A stretch of DNA of 64,000 bases from Amphiduros pacificus (lineage: Eukaryota; Annelida; Polychaeta; Phyllodocida; Hesionidae), in NCBI GenBank assembly GCA_949316495.1, contig OX439002.1:11278001-11342000 (forward strand), written 5' to 3'. Positions 12,001-22,678 of this stretch are shown piece by piece. The position numbers and the translations under genes were made by a program. Every line of letters starts with the position of its first letter. Within the stretch, counting starts at the first letter, position 1. The notes under the pieces were generated by a model that searched no databases, was not told the DNA's origin, and saw only the letters and a program-made list of their open reading frames with translations.

Positions 12001-15000
12001 TATGTTCATCACTTGATCATTGTTTAGCAATCATGATATAAATTTTTGTCAAATTTTAACAATCCCTTATACTTCCCTAGTTCTGTTCAGAAAAACTTAC
12101 AACCACTTCACATGAAATACATTTACCACTACCCAAGACCCCATAGGCTGAATGGACCCCATAGGCTGAATGGGGTATCATCGTTGGCTGTGTTGACTGG
12201 TATTGGCTGCAAAGTTTATCCAAGCTGTTTCTGAGTAACCACAGATAAGAGTTAGTGTATATTGAGTGGAAGAAATCTTGGGCAGTACATGTGGAATGTA
12301 ATGTTCATTTGACCTGCACATGCATAGCAAAACTTCTGCAGTAAGGAGAGAAATTTTCTTTCATCAAAATATCCATCAATCTCTTCTCAAACTGTGGAGT
12401 TCTCAGCTATTTGCAGGTATTTTCAGGGGACCAATTATACCTATTTTTTTCATGTATTGAAACAAATCTTATAGCTATCTTTGAGTTGTCAAGGGGACTG
12501 CCATTTTGAATAGCATGACAAACATTAGCCAGCAAACAATGACTGCAGTGGTGAACATATTTATTGACATTCTTGTAGGATTGCAGGGTTTCTCCAAGGG
12601 AAGGATTTAAGTAGGATATTTAGAATGAAAGTCAAAATTCTGTTTAACCCTTTATGCTTGATTTAACATTTAGTTGATAGTATCATTGCATGGGTAATTG
12701 TGGTGAAATGTAACCTGTTTGAAACTATCATATACACATAACATTACAAGAAAAAAAAGAGAATTTTCTCAAAATATATAAGATGTATACATGATGATAC
12801 TGTTGAATATGATTTTATTTGCCTAATTTTCACTTCCTGACATCTCATTTTCACCTTTATATTAAATGCAGCTGTTCCAATGGAGACTCAAGTGGAGGCT
12901 TCACAGGCTCCGGTTATTTCATGGGATGACCCCACAGCAAGGTCAGTTATTTAATAATATAGGTAAAACATGCCCATCAAGCATTCGCCATATGTCATGT
13001 AAAGGTAAAAGGTAGTAAATTTGCAGGCAGAATGTTAGAGGCTGAGCATAATATTGATGGCAAAATGATGACGCTTTCTAGTCATGTGTTGTTTCTATGC
13101 AAGTCTGGTGTTCATTTTTGTGCATGCAACGTAATCAGTGATTATCGAATCTCCAGGATGCAGAAGTAACCAGAAAACATTTACTACAGGCTGTAGTATG
13201 TACTTCGTTTGGCAAGGCCAAGATATAGAAAAGCAATTATCTTGAATATTCCATGGTATTTGTACAGATAGTCAATGTATACCTCATTTTGATTCAATTC
13301 AAAATTTCATGGTTTCAATTCAGGGAACAGAGGGAAAAGTTGGCATCAGAGTTGGCCAAGGACAGTGAGTCGTTTTCTCCAGGCCCACACTTACAGTCTG
13401 ATGAGGATCCCACTCTGTCTGATGATGACATCCGCAGACACATCCTCAGTCCTAAACCAGACCACAGCAAACTGCAGGTTCCTCAGCAGATGCAGGATGT
13501 TCCTGAAGAAAGAATACCAACGCCAGAACCCCCATCATTAGGTTAGCCTTTAACATGTCTCATCCTCCACTTGTCATTATTATTGAAATTGTGATCAATA
13601 GTGTTTGGTTTTTTTTTGGCTTTTCAAGTTCTTTTTTTGTGCTTTTTTTGTTTTGTTTTTGTTTCCCTTTTAATATTTGAATATTTAATTCTTCAAACCA
13701 TGATAGATGATAGATTTATGCATCAGTTCATGTTTAAGTTGGTGTCTAATGAATGTTTAAAAAAACCAACATAAAAAACCCCTGTTAGCATGTATATATG
13801 GTATGTTATATGTTGTTTTTGCAGCTTTTCCATTACCCAAGGTCAGTGTCACAAAGGAGAAACCGCAGGAGGTGGAATTGATACCGGAAGATGGAGATCC
13901 AGATGAAACAATGGATGAAGGGGCTCAAGAGAATCTGGAACCACCAAAACCTGTCTTCCTCTTTTCTGGAATGGCACAACAGGTGGGTTTTGTGTTAATA
14001 ATTGTGTACTAGATATGCAGTACTTGTGTATTGTGGGAACAAATGGATGGATGGGGTCAATTGAAAAATAGAGCCAAAATTTTATGAAATCTGGCGGGTC
14101 TTCCTAAAACTGACATCAGGAAACTGCAATACCTCCAAAACTCTGCAGCACGGGTAGTTGGAAAAATCAGGAAATTTGATCACATTTCAGGAAAATTAAG
14201 GGAACTGCATTGGCTTCCCGTTCATGCGAGAATTGATTTTAAAATTCTTCTATTAACCTGGAAAGCCCTTAATGGTAAGGCTCCGCCTTACTTACGGGAT
14301 CTACTCCTGATTAAAGAAGGTGAACGCTGTCTAAGATCCAATGATGGCACCCACCTACAGGTACCTAATACCAGGCTAAGGACAGTAGGTGACAGGGCCT
14401 TCTCATCTGTAGGTCCACGACTATGGAATTCCTTGCCTACTAATATTAGGACAAGCACGTCAGTCTCCTCATTTAAGAGTAGGCTGAAAACTCATCTCTT
14501 CAGGATGCATGTCCTGAACTCAGCGCTATGAACAGACTTGTCTGGTATCAGCGCTATACAAATTTTATTATTATTATTATTATGAAATACATCAATATTG
14601 CATGTCCTTTTATCTCTTTACTGTGACTTAGGATACAAATGAGAAACCTTAAGTTTCAATCAAATATAATGCAAAGCTAATAATTGAGTGTTTGCACAAA
14701 TAAATATTAAAATATAAACTTGTATATAATGATTTTACTATGCAGGAGCGTGATGATTATGGAGCCCTAGTGGAGCAGTTTGGTGGGCAGCTGTCAGATG
14801 CTGCAGGCTTCGATGCCAGGTGTACCCACCTTGTAACAGGTCAGTTCCCTTAAATAAAACTACAGCCTCACATTTGATATTGTTGTTGTATATTTCTTTT
14901 TTAGATTGCTGTTTTTTTTTTGTTTTTTTTTTTGTTTTTTTTTTGTTTTTTTTAAAGAAATTTTATGTACTTTCAAACAAATATGAATATTTGATGGCAG

Positions 15001-17409
15001 GAAACCCCTCCCGGAATGAGAAGTATTTGGCATGTGTGGCAGCAGGAAAGTGGGTACTACATAAATCCTATTTCGAGGCATGTCGAGAGCAGAACAGCTT
15101 TGTGGAGGTAAGGCAGCTGCACCAAGCAGATATTTTTGGAATTAAAATGATTGCAAGAGTAAACATTCCCTTAGAGACAAAAAGAAACACTTAACTCTTT
15201 TAAAATTAACAAATTCTAGTTCCTATCATTTACATTAAATTTTCAAATGAAATTGGAGAAAAAAAAGGACAGTTTTAACCACATGGACATTACTGATATT
15301 ATTTTCAGGAATTGTTGTATGAGTGGGGAGGAGAGGGAACTGAATCCCTGGTGTCTTCCTCAAACAGTATGAAGTCTCTTGCCAGGTCTGCCCATAGGTG
15401 GCGCCTCAAACTAGAGGAAATCAGAAGGGTGAGTGCTTCAGATTTTAATCAGCATTTTCCATATCAGTGTAAGTTAACAGTGATGCTTAAGATTATGACA
15501 TTGCACTAGTTATTGATATTGAGGTTTTCTCATCAGTGATTACACTAGAAATATTTACATCTTTGTTCAAAATTTTATGATATTCCTGAATAGGACTTGG
15601 CTTATAACAGCAATCAAAGTATGGCATGATTTTTTATCACAAAGACACCAAAATAAGATGAAAGATTTGCTCCACTATTTCAGTGCACTCATACTTTTTA
15701 AGGTGGTAGAGATAGATCAGGGGATCTCCAATTAATAACATCAGCATTGTCATTGCAGGAGAAGCCAGGCTGCACAGGGGCATTTGAAGGATGGAAGGTT
15801 GTCTTATTGACAGATAAACGAAGAGAAGATGGTTTCAGGAGACTTTTAGAGGCAGGCGGAGCAACGGTTGTATCTACAAGGTCAGTTAGGTATCATTAAG
15901 ACAAAATCTCCATATCTTAACCAACAAGAGCACAACTACGGGTATATACAAATGTGAGGAAAAGAGTTTTGTCAGATTAAAGACAAATTAAACACAGATT
16001 GCATTTTATTCACACATATATTAATATCCAAACATTTTATGTTAGTGTCCATTTGGAAATTCCATCCAATTTCATGAATATGTATATCACAGATATATGA
16101 AAACGGTATCTCTCCAAATTTTGACAAGTTTGATTTACAGAAGTATATTTTATATAAGTGAGGTTGGTAGATATGATAATATCCTGACATTGGTACAAGT
16201 GGTATTTGTATTCACCTCTGAGCAGATATCCAGTAGATGGCTTGGAGGATGTGACACATGCCTTCATGGACCTGGCCAAGGCTGGTGTGTCTGTGGACCT
16301 GGAAGTGTTCGTCAATGCAGGAGTGCATTGTGTCAAGCCAGAATACATAGCCTCTTATCTGATGGATGATCCCGCCCCGAAACCAAAACAGTTCTACATA
16401 CCAGAGCTTCAGCATCTCAACAAAATGTATGAATAATGTTCATTTCTCCATCATTCATGCTCTTCATTCATGCTCTCCGTCCATGCTGGTTCAATAGTGT
16501 TCCTTTTATTTTAACTTAATTAACATCTTAACTGGCCAAAAAAGCTCAATTAGTAAACTGTTTGCCTTGAGAACCAAGGATTTTCAGTTCAAATCCTGGC
16601 CAGTTACTGTCAAGTGCTATGAGCAGATATTGTTGGGAATCAGTGTTGTATAAATGTCACCATTTTTTTCAGAAGTTTTTATTGACCATGATCCATTCAA
16701 TCCACAATGCCCATTGCATAGATTTCCAAAGAGTAACATTTTTTATTAACATTTCATAAAAGAAGCTGACTTAAGATTTGACTTAAAGATGAGATATTTG
16801 GCAGCATTTGAAGAAAAGATATGCATTTTTGAGACTCAGTGCACTCTGAATATGTATAGATAAGTCATACATTAAACAGTTTGGTTGAAATAGACAGAAC
16901 TCAAAAATGAAAAAGGTTCATAACACAAAGGAATTGTGTTTTGAAAGAAAATAATTCAAACATATTTAAAATTGTGTCATTATGTGATAAACTTTGCTGC
17001 GCAAAGTTAGATATCTTGAAATAAAGACCTTTAAATATGTCATGATTTTCATTCGTGCATATTCTTTCAATAAACCAAGTAACAGAATTACTGCTTAATT
17101 GATTTTCATGGATGTGGCTTGATGAGTAGTGTGATTATCCTTGAGGAAAGCCAGCTTCATTGGGCTGTCACACTTTAGTGAACACTTACAAATTCTTTTG
17201 ATATGGACTTAATCCAGCAGCTTATGGAAGATGGAATCATCATCTAAAATTTAATAGCAATAATCTTATTACCACAAGATATCTAGTAGACTTATCTTAT
17301 TTGATTAATATGGTGCTAATAATTTTATTTTATTTATTTTTTAAGGGATCGTAAAAGAAAGCCATCAGAACCATTGACTCCAAACAGCAAGAGATCGAGA
17401 AGAAAATAA
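2..17409 (+). CDS. TOPBP1: TOPBP1 (DNA topoisomerase 2-binding protein 1), 3' half
   Basis: Multi-BRCT scaffold that activates ATR at stalled forks and breaks. Coding exons placed from splice sites and reading phase: 2-109, 225-290, 525-656, 908-1054, 1303-1386, 1606-1674, 4119-4376, 4510-4562, 4666-4706, 11579-11665, 12872-12941, 13324-13541, 13825-13982, 14746-14839, 15001-15107, 15309-15428, 15759-15880, 16226-16426 and 17346-17409 (TAA). Phases agree at every junction and give about 732 residues; vertebrate TOPBP1 is about 1,500, so the N-terminal half (BRCT0-5) lies upstream of the window. Recognition rests on recalled similarity to the vertebrate protein over BRCT6, the ATR-activating segment, BRCT7/8 and the basic C-terminus. 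The introns are large and heavily invaded by mobile elements. The last splice joins phase 2 'AT' to 'G', giving Met-Asp-Arg-Lys-Arg-Lys. Without that splice the 16226 exon would run into a TAA a few codons later. Confidence 0.95.
908..1674 (+). other. TOPBP1: TOPBP1 BRCT6 exons
   Basis: Three phase-0 exons (908-1054, 1303-1386, 1606-1674) encode one BRCT repeat. It starts [17 protein letters not shown], continues [20 protein letters not shown], and ends with the helix-3 tryptophan in [11 protein letters not shown]. The following [14 protein letters not shown] matches the segment after vertebrate BRCT6. Vertebrate BRCT6 is reported to bind poly(ADP-ribose) and phosphorylated E2F1; that role here is inferred from homology. 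Confidence 0.9.
1489..1560 (+). repeat. intronic segment duplicated at 3140-3215
   Basis: Shared blocks include 'ctcaaactgaga', 'cagata' and 'ttgaaaattgacttga' in the same order and spacing at 3140-3215. The first copy lies just before exon 1606-1674. The second lies beyond the tandem-repeat MITE and is followed by a faint match to the exon acceptor region. This looks like an old local duplication of intron sequence. Confidence 0.55.
1692..3009 (+). mobile_element. tandem-repeat MITE (pearl/HINE-like), copy 1, in TOPBP1 intron
   Basis: About 1.3 kb. One end begins TTTTTACCCTCAGCCCC and folds on itself (CCCTCAGCC..CTGAT, then ATCAGGCTGAGGG). A (GTAT)n microsatellite follows. The core is some eight diverged tandem units of about 150 bp with recurring blocks 'atgatggcagcttcatgaaa' and 'tttcaaggtcacagggacaa'. 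The other end has GGGCTGAGGGT and a GCATC/GATGC mini-hairpin. The ends were fixed by comparison with the inverted copy at 39343-41004. No transposase is encoded. The architecture resembles tandem-repeat MITEs and Helentron-associated elements of bivalves; family placement is an inference. Confidence 0.8.
3010..4118. other. rest of TOPBP1 intron, no gene seen
   Basis: AT-rich intron sequence after the MITE. Apart from the duplicated segment at 3140-3215 I see no exon, RNA gene or structured repeat before the acceptor at 4117-4118. Confidence 0.6.
6953..7543. mobile_element. hAT-like MITE nested in the foldback centre
   Basis: Terminal inverted repeats CAGGGGTGGGAGAGCTCTGAAC and its near-complement (GTTCAGAGCTCTCCCATCCCTG) bound 591 bp. 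The CAGGG terminus is typical of hAT. The 8-bp flanks (ttgctgct / atgctaca) match only in part, so the target duplication has decayed. It interrupts a sub-repeat of the foldback element, so it inserted later. No coding capacity. Confidence 0.6.
8844..9458. mobile_element. TA-flanked MITE, copy 1 (short), in the foldback centre
   Basis: 615 bp between TA dinucleotides. The termini (TTGTATTTACTCATGTATA and its near-complement) match the better-kept CCGTATTTACTCGTGTATAAG ends of copies at 26078-27532 and 52334-54747. An inner palindrome AAGCTTCAGCTGAAGCTT is shared by the family. TA target sites suggest a Tc1/mariner-type mobiliser, but no transposase is present, so classification is tentative. 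Confidence 0.65.
11918..11965 (+). other. candidate 48-bp cassette exon of TOPBP1
   Basis: Between exons 11579-11665 and 12872-12941 a segment follows an acceptor (CCAG at 11914-11917) and precedes a donor (GTAGGT at 11966). It accepts phase 1 and leaves in phase 1, so it can be included or skipped without changing frame. It would add 16 residues, [16 protein letters not shown]-like, to the Ser/Arg-rich linker. The polypyrimidine tract is reasonable, but I know no homologue, so it may be chance. Confidence 0.3.
12872..13541 (+). other. TOPBP1: TOPBP1 ATR-activating segment
   Basis: The junction of exons 12872-12941 and 13324-13541 reads [19 protein letters not shown]. This matches the vertebrate WDDPTAREERARL stretch, whose tryptophan (codon 12922-12924 here) is needed to stimulate ATR-ATRIP. 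The rest of exon 13324-13541 is acidic, Ser/Pro-rich linker, which fits a disordered region. The key Trp and flanking acidic and basic residues are kept, so checkpoint activation is probably retained. Confidence 0.85.
14091..14579 (+). mobile_element. 5'-truncated L2-clade LINE (3' end of reverse-transcriptase ORF)
   Basis: A perfect 9-bp target duplication (TTATGAAAT at 14082-14090 and 14580-14588) brackets the insert. The + strand frame from 14093 to the TGA at about 14529-14531 is uninterrupted for some 145 codons. It reads [19 protein letters not shown], then [38 protein letters not shown] and [10 protein letters not shown], the usual C-terminal signature of L2/CR1-type ORF2. The tail ends with a (TTA)n run, as in L2. 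It lies in the intron between exons 13825-13982 and 14746-14839. An intact frame and perfect target duplication suggest a fairly recent insertion. Confidence 0.88.
16530..16662 (+). mobile_element. tRNA-derived SINE with L2-like tail
   Basis: The first 75 bp are tRNA-like. A 9-bp acceptor-type stem AACTGGCCA (16530-16538) pairs with TGGCCAGTT (16597-16605). There is an A-box-like AGCTCAATTAGTA and a B-box-like GTTCAAATCC (16587-16596). An unrelated body follows. The tail 16639-16655 differs from the L2 tail at 14547-14563 by four transitions over 17 bp. A working tRNA gene is unlikely because the anticodon loop lacks the usual U33 and the D-arm is poor. It lies in the last TOPBP1 intron. Confidence 0.7.
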
Positions 17410-17441
17410 ATTCAACTTTGTGACTCTTTTTTATGTGAAAA

Positions 17442-17447
17442 AATAAA
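17442..17447 (+). terminator. TOPBP1 polyadenylation signal
   Basis: AATAAA 33 bp after the TAA stop at 17407-17409. Close spacing implies a very short 3'UTR. Other AATAAA-like motifs further on could serve longer forms. Confidence 0.55.
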
Positions 17448-17864
17448 TTGTTAAATAGGCAGTTTTTGGGGATATGTTTATTGAATGTCATCTTTTTAAT
17501 GAAGTCTGTGTTCATATTTGTAATCTGTATTTATTGTGTTCAAATATTATACCATTTCATATCAGAAAAGCTTTGTTCATATTGGACAGTCAGCAGAGAA
17601 GATAAAACTTAATGATTTATTGTGAGGATAAAGCAGTAGGTTTGAGCTGAAAGATAAGTGCCTGACAAAGATTGGAGGAAGGAATTTTGTTTGAAGCATT
17701 TCAATAGCTGGCAGATATGCCCCAAACAATTATCACAACTCAAATAAATTAATTACTTATATAAATTAATTACATACATCATTTATTACTACCAAGATAT
17801 ATTTTACCAAGAGTATTTATTTTACTTTGTGTTATGTATTGAAAAAACTCATAAACCTTAATCT

Positions 17865-17985
17865 CATAAAAATAAACACAATTTAAATATATTTTGTACA
17901 TATATATGTTGTCATTTATAATAAACTCATAAAAATAAACACAATTCAAATATATTTTGTACATAGATATGTTATCATGTATATT
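17865..17985. repeat. tandem duplication of about 62 bp
   Basis: Two head-to-tail copies of a unit beginning 'ctcataaaaataaacacaat' and containing 'atatattttgtacata'. They differ at a few bases. Noncoding. Confidence 0.7.
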
Positions 17986-17989
17986 AATA

Positions 17990-19566
17990 GTTGTAAATAT
18001 GCATGTGGAGCAATAGTTTGGTCCTGTTGGAATTAAATTGTCATAAATTTATATCATGTGAAGATATTTTTATCTTTCATTTATTTATTCCATAGGGAAC
18101 AATGCTTATTGGTGCTGCTCATGATCACAAAGATTTTTTTAAAGTATATTAATATTACTTGAGGTACAGACCATTAAATTGGATTTAAAAGCATATATAT
18201 ATGTATATAAATTAAAAGTAGCAAAATCATGTACCGTTACTATGTTCATATTGAGATTTTTTGTTATTCATTATTGATCGATATTCAGTATTTCAACAAA
18301 AGTTCATTATGAAATAAACAATTAAAATAGTTGACTTGTTTCAATATATTTTTTAATTACAAATGCTCCCAAGTCATTTTTAAATCATTAATTATTTATT
18401 TAGTTAAAGCGGAGAGAATTTTGAAAAAGGTCCTATCTTATTCTCGCTATCTGCTCTCCCAGAGTTTAGCTGGTCCTTGAAAAAATGGCGGAATTGGCAC
18501 GAGAGAACAGCGCATGACGGGGAAAGATTTTGCATTGTAAACTTCCACCCGCCGGTTTTCAAGATGGGATGGAAATTTCAGATAAAAATATTAGTGAAAT
18601 ATGTCAAAAGATATGAGAAATCTTGGGGGTAGGGGGAATGATATTAGTTTTTTTGCACAAAGGTCAATTTCATATCGTGGGCAATGATCAGGTCTAATGC
18701 AGCAGCTACTAGCTACTATACTTAATATAAGATCTGAGGCCCATGTCTGAAGGGTTAAACCATTGCCCTTATAAATCTGTAACTAGGTGATTGTCATTTC
18801 AAGGATCTGCAGTATGACATTTTAGTGAAGTAGCACTATATCTGCTGCAAGTAAGTCTTTTCATGAAATTACTGAGGTAATGTTGAAAGTGACATAAAAC
18901 CACAAACAAATCAATAAAAACATGCTTAAACAAATTGAAATAAAGTGGAACAGGTCATTATACTGAATTTTTATAATAAAAAATAATTGATTTAATTAAT
19001 AAAATTTGTGGGTTTTTTTTTTTTTTTTTCAAAACACTTCACTTAAGTTGTGAGACATTAAGTTGGGAAAATGTCTGTCCGTCTATCTGTCCATCAACAT
19101 TTCTTTGAAAATCTTCTCCAAAACTAACAGTAATATGTTTCATATTTTACATAGAGGTGAAGATTCAGATTTCTTCAAATCTTAGTGATTGACCTTATTG
19201 CAGTGACCTCGAGGTCACAAATTTTGTACAGAGCATATCTCAGCAACCATTTATAAAAGGAAATTAAAATTTGGTATACAGAAATGACTCCTACTGTTTT
19301 AGTCATGTGACCTTGATACATTGACCTTGAATTCAAAATGGAAAATGAACTGAGCCTAATGGAAAATAGATAGAATTAGACCTCTGAAAATACATCTTGC
19401 CTACAGGAGAAGATCTCATGAACGATGAACTGAGATAAATATTGGACATGGCTTGAAACCACAAGGTGTAGTTGTGCACTATCAGCATGATCAGTGACCT
19501 TAAGGTCACAAATTTTGTGCATGGAATATTGCATTGGTAACAAGATAATGATTTACAAGATATTAT
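17990..19566. other. intergenic, no gene seen
   Basis: AT-rich sequence. A slightly GC-richer patch at about 18410-18560 contains 'aaaatggcggaattggcacg' and could be a promoter or unannotated exon, but I could not build a gene from it. The stretch 19050-19560 is made of degenerate dispersed repeat ('gtctgtccgtctatctgtcc', 'cgaggtcacaaattttgt'). Part of it ('gagcctaatggaaaat' at about 19345-19395) recurs at 49258-49330. Confidence 0.5.
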
Positions 19567-19709
19567 ACAAATATGGACCTGGGTGGAGTGCAATATGACT
19601 TTTTATGGACCTTCGGAAAGTTATATTGCACGAGGCGCAGCCGAGTGCAATATAACTTTCCGAAGGTCCATAAAAAGTCATATTGCACGACACCCAGGTA
19701 CATATTTGT
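19567..19709. repeat. 143-bp near-perfect hairpin (65-bp arms)
   Basis: Left arm 19567-19631 and right arm 19645-19709 are complementary except for three positions. The 13-bp loop is GAGGCGCAGCCGA. A second inverted pair, TATTCTATGATCACTGTGT at 19712-19730 and its exact complement at 19922-19940, follows immediately. The whole of 19567-19940 is therefore probably a compact foldback MITE with no coding content. Confidence 0.8.
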
Positions 19710-19940
19710 TTTATTCTATGATCACTGTGTTAATAACTGCCATTGTTGGTTTAATTCTAAAAGTGAGAACTGAAAAGGACGAGTTTGTCTGTATGGTGAC
19801 GTCATGGAATTCCCCATCAGTGCAGTGGAAAGTATATTGACGTGCAATATAATGCATCTGGTCAATACAACAATTTAGAGAAGTTCACGTGACCAGGAAT
19901 TGACCAATCACAGCACAGAATACACAGTGATCATAGAATA

Positions 19941-21344
19941 ATAATGAATATCTCATCAAAACTGAATTGGGATCTTGTATGAAAAATCATAACCTGGTTG
20001 CTTGTTGCAACTTTATTTCAGTTTGTGTGTTTTCGTTCAAATCAGCAGTGCTATCAAACCATGGGGTTATGTTTTAAGTTTTGTCTATTTAAAGTGAAAA
20101 GTAAGATTCCAGCTGAATGCATGCATACCTGAATTATACAAATTGTGGAAGTGAAAAATACTTCAAATGCTACCAGAACCAATCTTTTTCTGTATATTTT
20201 ATTCTGAAATGAATAAAAAGGTGAATTAGAAAAGTAAATTCTGCCCTGCACCATTTGACAAATTTACTATTGAAATTGGTCTTGTAGTAAATATAATACA
20301 AAGCATCTGTATTGTCAAGAAAAACTAATTCTAGAAGACTGTTCCCAAATATCTTGTCTATTTTGCTTGCTTTGGTGTGTCATATATTTCATTCTGCTGG
20401 AGGGACTAAGGACATCTCAATGATTTAGCAGCATTAGTTAAGTTGTCCTTATTGGTATCATTCATAGCAATGGTAATCAACTCAAAATAAAATGTGCATT
20501 CAATTGCCCATCCTAAGGAACAGAACATTTAATAAAAAAAAATAGAATATTATGGACACAGATACCTGGAAAGAAAGAAAAGATCTTTTGTGATCATTTA
20601 TAATAAAAGCATCCATACAATATGCGGTAATCGCCATATCTAAGTCCAATATTAAATGGATGTGAAAAATTTGAATTACAAGAATGGCCATTACAGTGTA
20701 TAATTAATACAACAGAACAGGTTTCATTTCGGATAATATTCATATTGATACATATTGCATATTATTATTGATGTTGATACATATTAGATTGGGTGTTTAA
20801 AAAACCATGTCTATTCTACCCATTTTTCCAAACTAGATTGGAGAGAGACAAGATTCTCTTTTTTGTATTTTCTCTGGCTCTATACATTACAACAGAAACT
20901 GCTGCAGGAGTATGGTGCATGAAAATGACAGGATACTACCTATGGCCTGAAATTATTATTTTTTTTTTTCATTCAAAATTAGCATTTATATGGCCCGGGC
21001 TGTTGCCAACCCTTTTAAACTTTTATTATGCTGTGAAGGTCCATATATATTCCTTGCGGGACGGGGCTGAAGCTTAGTCAAGGATTTACGGAAAATAAGC
21101 ACATCTTTTGTCAATGAATTTCAAAGCTTGTGAGGTCAATACAACTTTAATAATGACATATGTTAATAATAATATAGCAGGTTATGTGAGTTTGGAGGCT
21201 TGTCTGCATGTTGGAAGCTTTCCTTGTTATCCATCCGTCATATACATTCAAATTAAATGGGTTTTGATTTTGAGATCTAAACATTCTTCATATGCTGTAA
21301 TTTGCTGCTTTAGAAAGCTGTAAATTTGCAAAGAAAGAGTTGAT
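19941..21344. other. intergenic, no gene seen
   Basis: AT-rich sequence between the hairpin element and the HMG-box gene promoter. Short frames here have no splice context or family resemblance. Confidence 0.5.
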
Positions 21345-21480
21345 CATTAATTTCCCGCCACGTGACGTCATCGTTGTAGCCAAAAATGGGTTGGGATATC
21401 CCTTGGCCTCGTTTTGAAATAGGGAGACTCCAATCAATGTTGCTTGTTTGGGCTTCCTCGTGTTGTTTTCCCGCAATTTG
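21345..21480 (+). promoter_or_regulatory. probable promoter of the HMG-box gene
   Basis: A cluster of textbook sites: E2F-like TTTCCCGCC (21351-21359), E-box CACGTG (21359-21364) fused to a CRE TGACGTCA (21363-21370), CCAAT (21430-21434) and a second E2F-like TTTTCCCGC (21466-21474). It sits in the first CpG-richer patch upstream of the gene and about 80 bp before a strong splice donor at 21554. The transcription start is not directly visible; the assignment is inferred. Confidence 0.5.
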
Positions 21481-21553
21481 TAAACATTGACTTTGATTTG
21501 AAGAGGATTGCAGAGGTTTTAGTACTGACTTACTAGGGGACCATCTATCACAG
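21481..21553 (+). other. candidate 5'UTR exon of the HMG-box gene
   Basis: Ends at a consensus donor CAG/GTAAGA (21554). The first coding exon (25374 on) opens at an acceptor with 18 untranslated bases before its ATG, so a spliced leader exon must exist. This is the best placed donor downstream of a promoter-like cluster. The 5' boundary is approximate. Confidence 0.45.
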
Positions 21554-22615
21554 GTAAGAAGGCGGATCTTCGGCTCCAGTCGGGCGCCACATTTACATCA
21601 CTAAGTCCTTTGTGATTCAAATGAAATATGTGTTGATCTGGGATCATTGAGGCCTGCCAGTCATGTCCGACCCCCAGGCGCATAACTCACTAAAATATGA
21701 CAAATTTATCAAATTGAACACAACTTGAGGCAGGCTCGTGAGTGTTTATCCACAGAGGAGTGTCTGATAGTGGTTCCTGACGGAATAATGTATTACCAGG
21801 TGAGAAATTGAGAGGCTTATCGGGTGATGAACAGCGGGGCTCTGCGGGGTCATGCGGCGCCTGGCGAGCTCGCCTGGGGTGAGACGAAGGGGACATCCTC
21901 CTTGAGGGGTGAGCTCTTTTAACCCCCATGGCGCCTTTCTGTGGACCATTTACACCACAAATTTCGCACCAACTTGTTCAGCGATATCTAAGCTAAGTAA
22001 CTATGGAGTGGATGTGGTGTTTAGAGGCGCGTGGATTGTGGTTTAAGGCGGAGAGTTGGGTCGCTCTCCCGGGCAGCTACTCCCGTGTGTCACTCATAAC
22101 CTGTCGGGAATCCATTCACGATCGTGCACCCATGACACCTCGCGTGAAAAAAACCCTTTCACAAATCACGCCAGGCCCGCCCAGATTTACTCATTAAGAA
22201 AGTGATTTGTACTTGACTTTCACTTTGAAGTAAGCATGGGTTTGTTTACATGGAGTAAGTTTCATGTTTGCCACACCTTGGCTGAATGCCCTGGCAGAAG
22301 CCATTGTGTATTGGGGTTTGCCACTCGTTTTGATTGACAGCTGAAATTGATCAATGGCCCGCTGATAAACAAAGTAGGTCAGCGCAACAATGTGATGAAA
22401 GGCAAGTGCCCAGACCCTTCATGGCAGACACAGAAAATGTGGTTGAGTCACTCCCACAGGTGCCATCACTTTCTTTGAAATAGATAACAGCTGATAATTT
22501 ACAATTCATCATCTTTGTGCACAGAAAACTCATTCCTCTTTATGCATGCAGTGAAGATTATTTTAACTTCTATTTCTTTGAAATGATAAATTTGTATTTA
22601 CATATTCATAAATAA

Positions 22616-22618
<3 letters not shown>

Positions 22619-22653
<35 letters not shown>

Positions 22654-22678
22654 CATACACACACACATGCACACACCT
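22619..22678. repeat. (TA)n-(CA)n microsatellite
   Basis: About fifteen TA units followed by irregular CA/CACACA units in the first intron of the HMG-box gene. Confidence 0.9.

Larger units (their letters stand above)
13825..17409 (+). other. TOPBP1: TOPBP1 BRCT7/BRCT8 and basic C-terminus
   Basis: Exons from 13825 encode BRCT7 (FLFSGM ... [11 protein letters not shown] ... [19 protein letters not shown] ... [17 protein letters not shown]) followed by EWG and a linker helix. BRCT8 follows ([20 protein letters not shown] ... [16 protein letters not shown] ... [13 protein letters not shown]). The last exon supplies [20 protein letters not shown], a lysine/arginine-rich probable nuclear localisation signal. 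In vertebrates the BRCT7/8 pair binds phospho-peptides such as FANCJ and promotes oligomerisation needed for ATR activation. Confidence 0.92.

Noticed and set aside
16530-16605. possible tRNA gene
   Set aside because: Good acceptor stem and B-box, but no proper anticodon loop or D-arm, and it continues into a SINE body and L2-like tail.
18480-18515. ATGGCGGAATTGGCACGAG start-like context
   Set aside because: Frame closes after about ten codons and no donor links it convincingly to a downstream exon.
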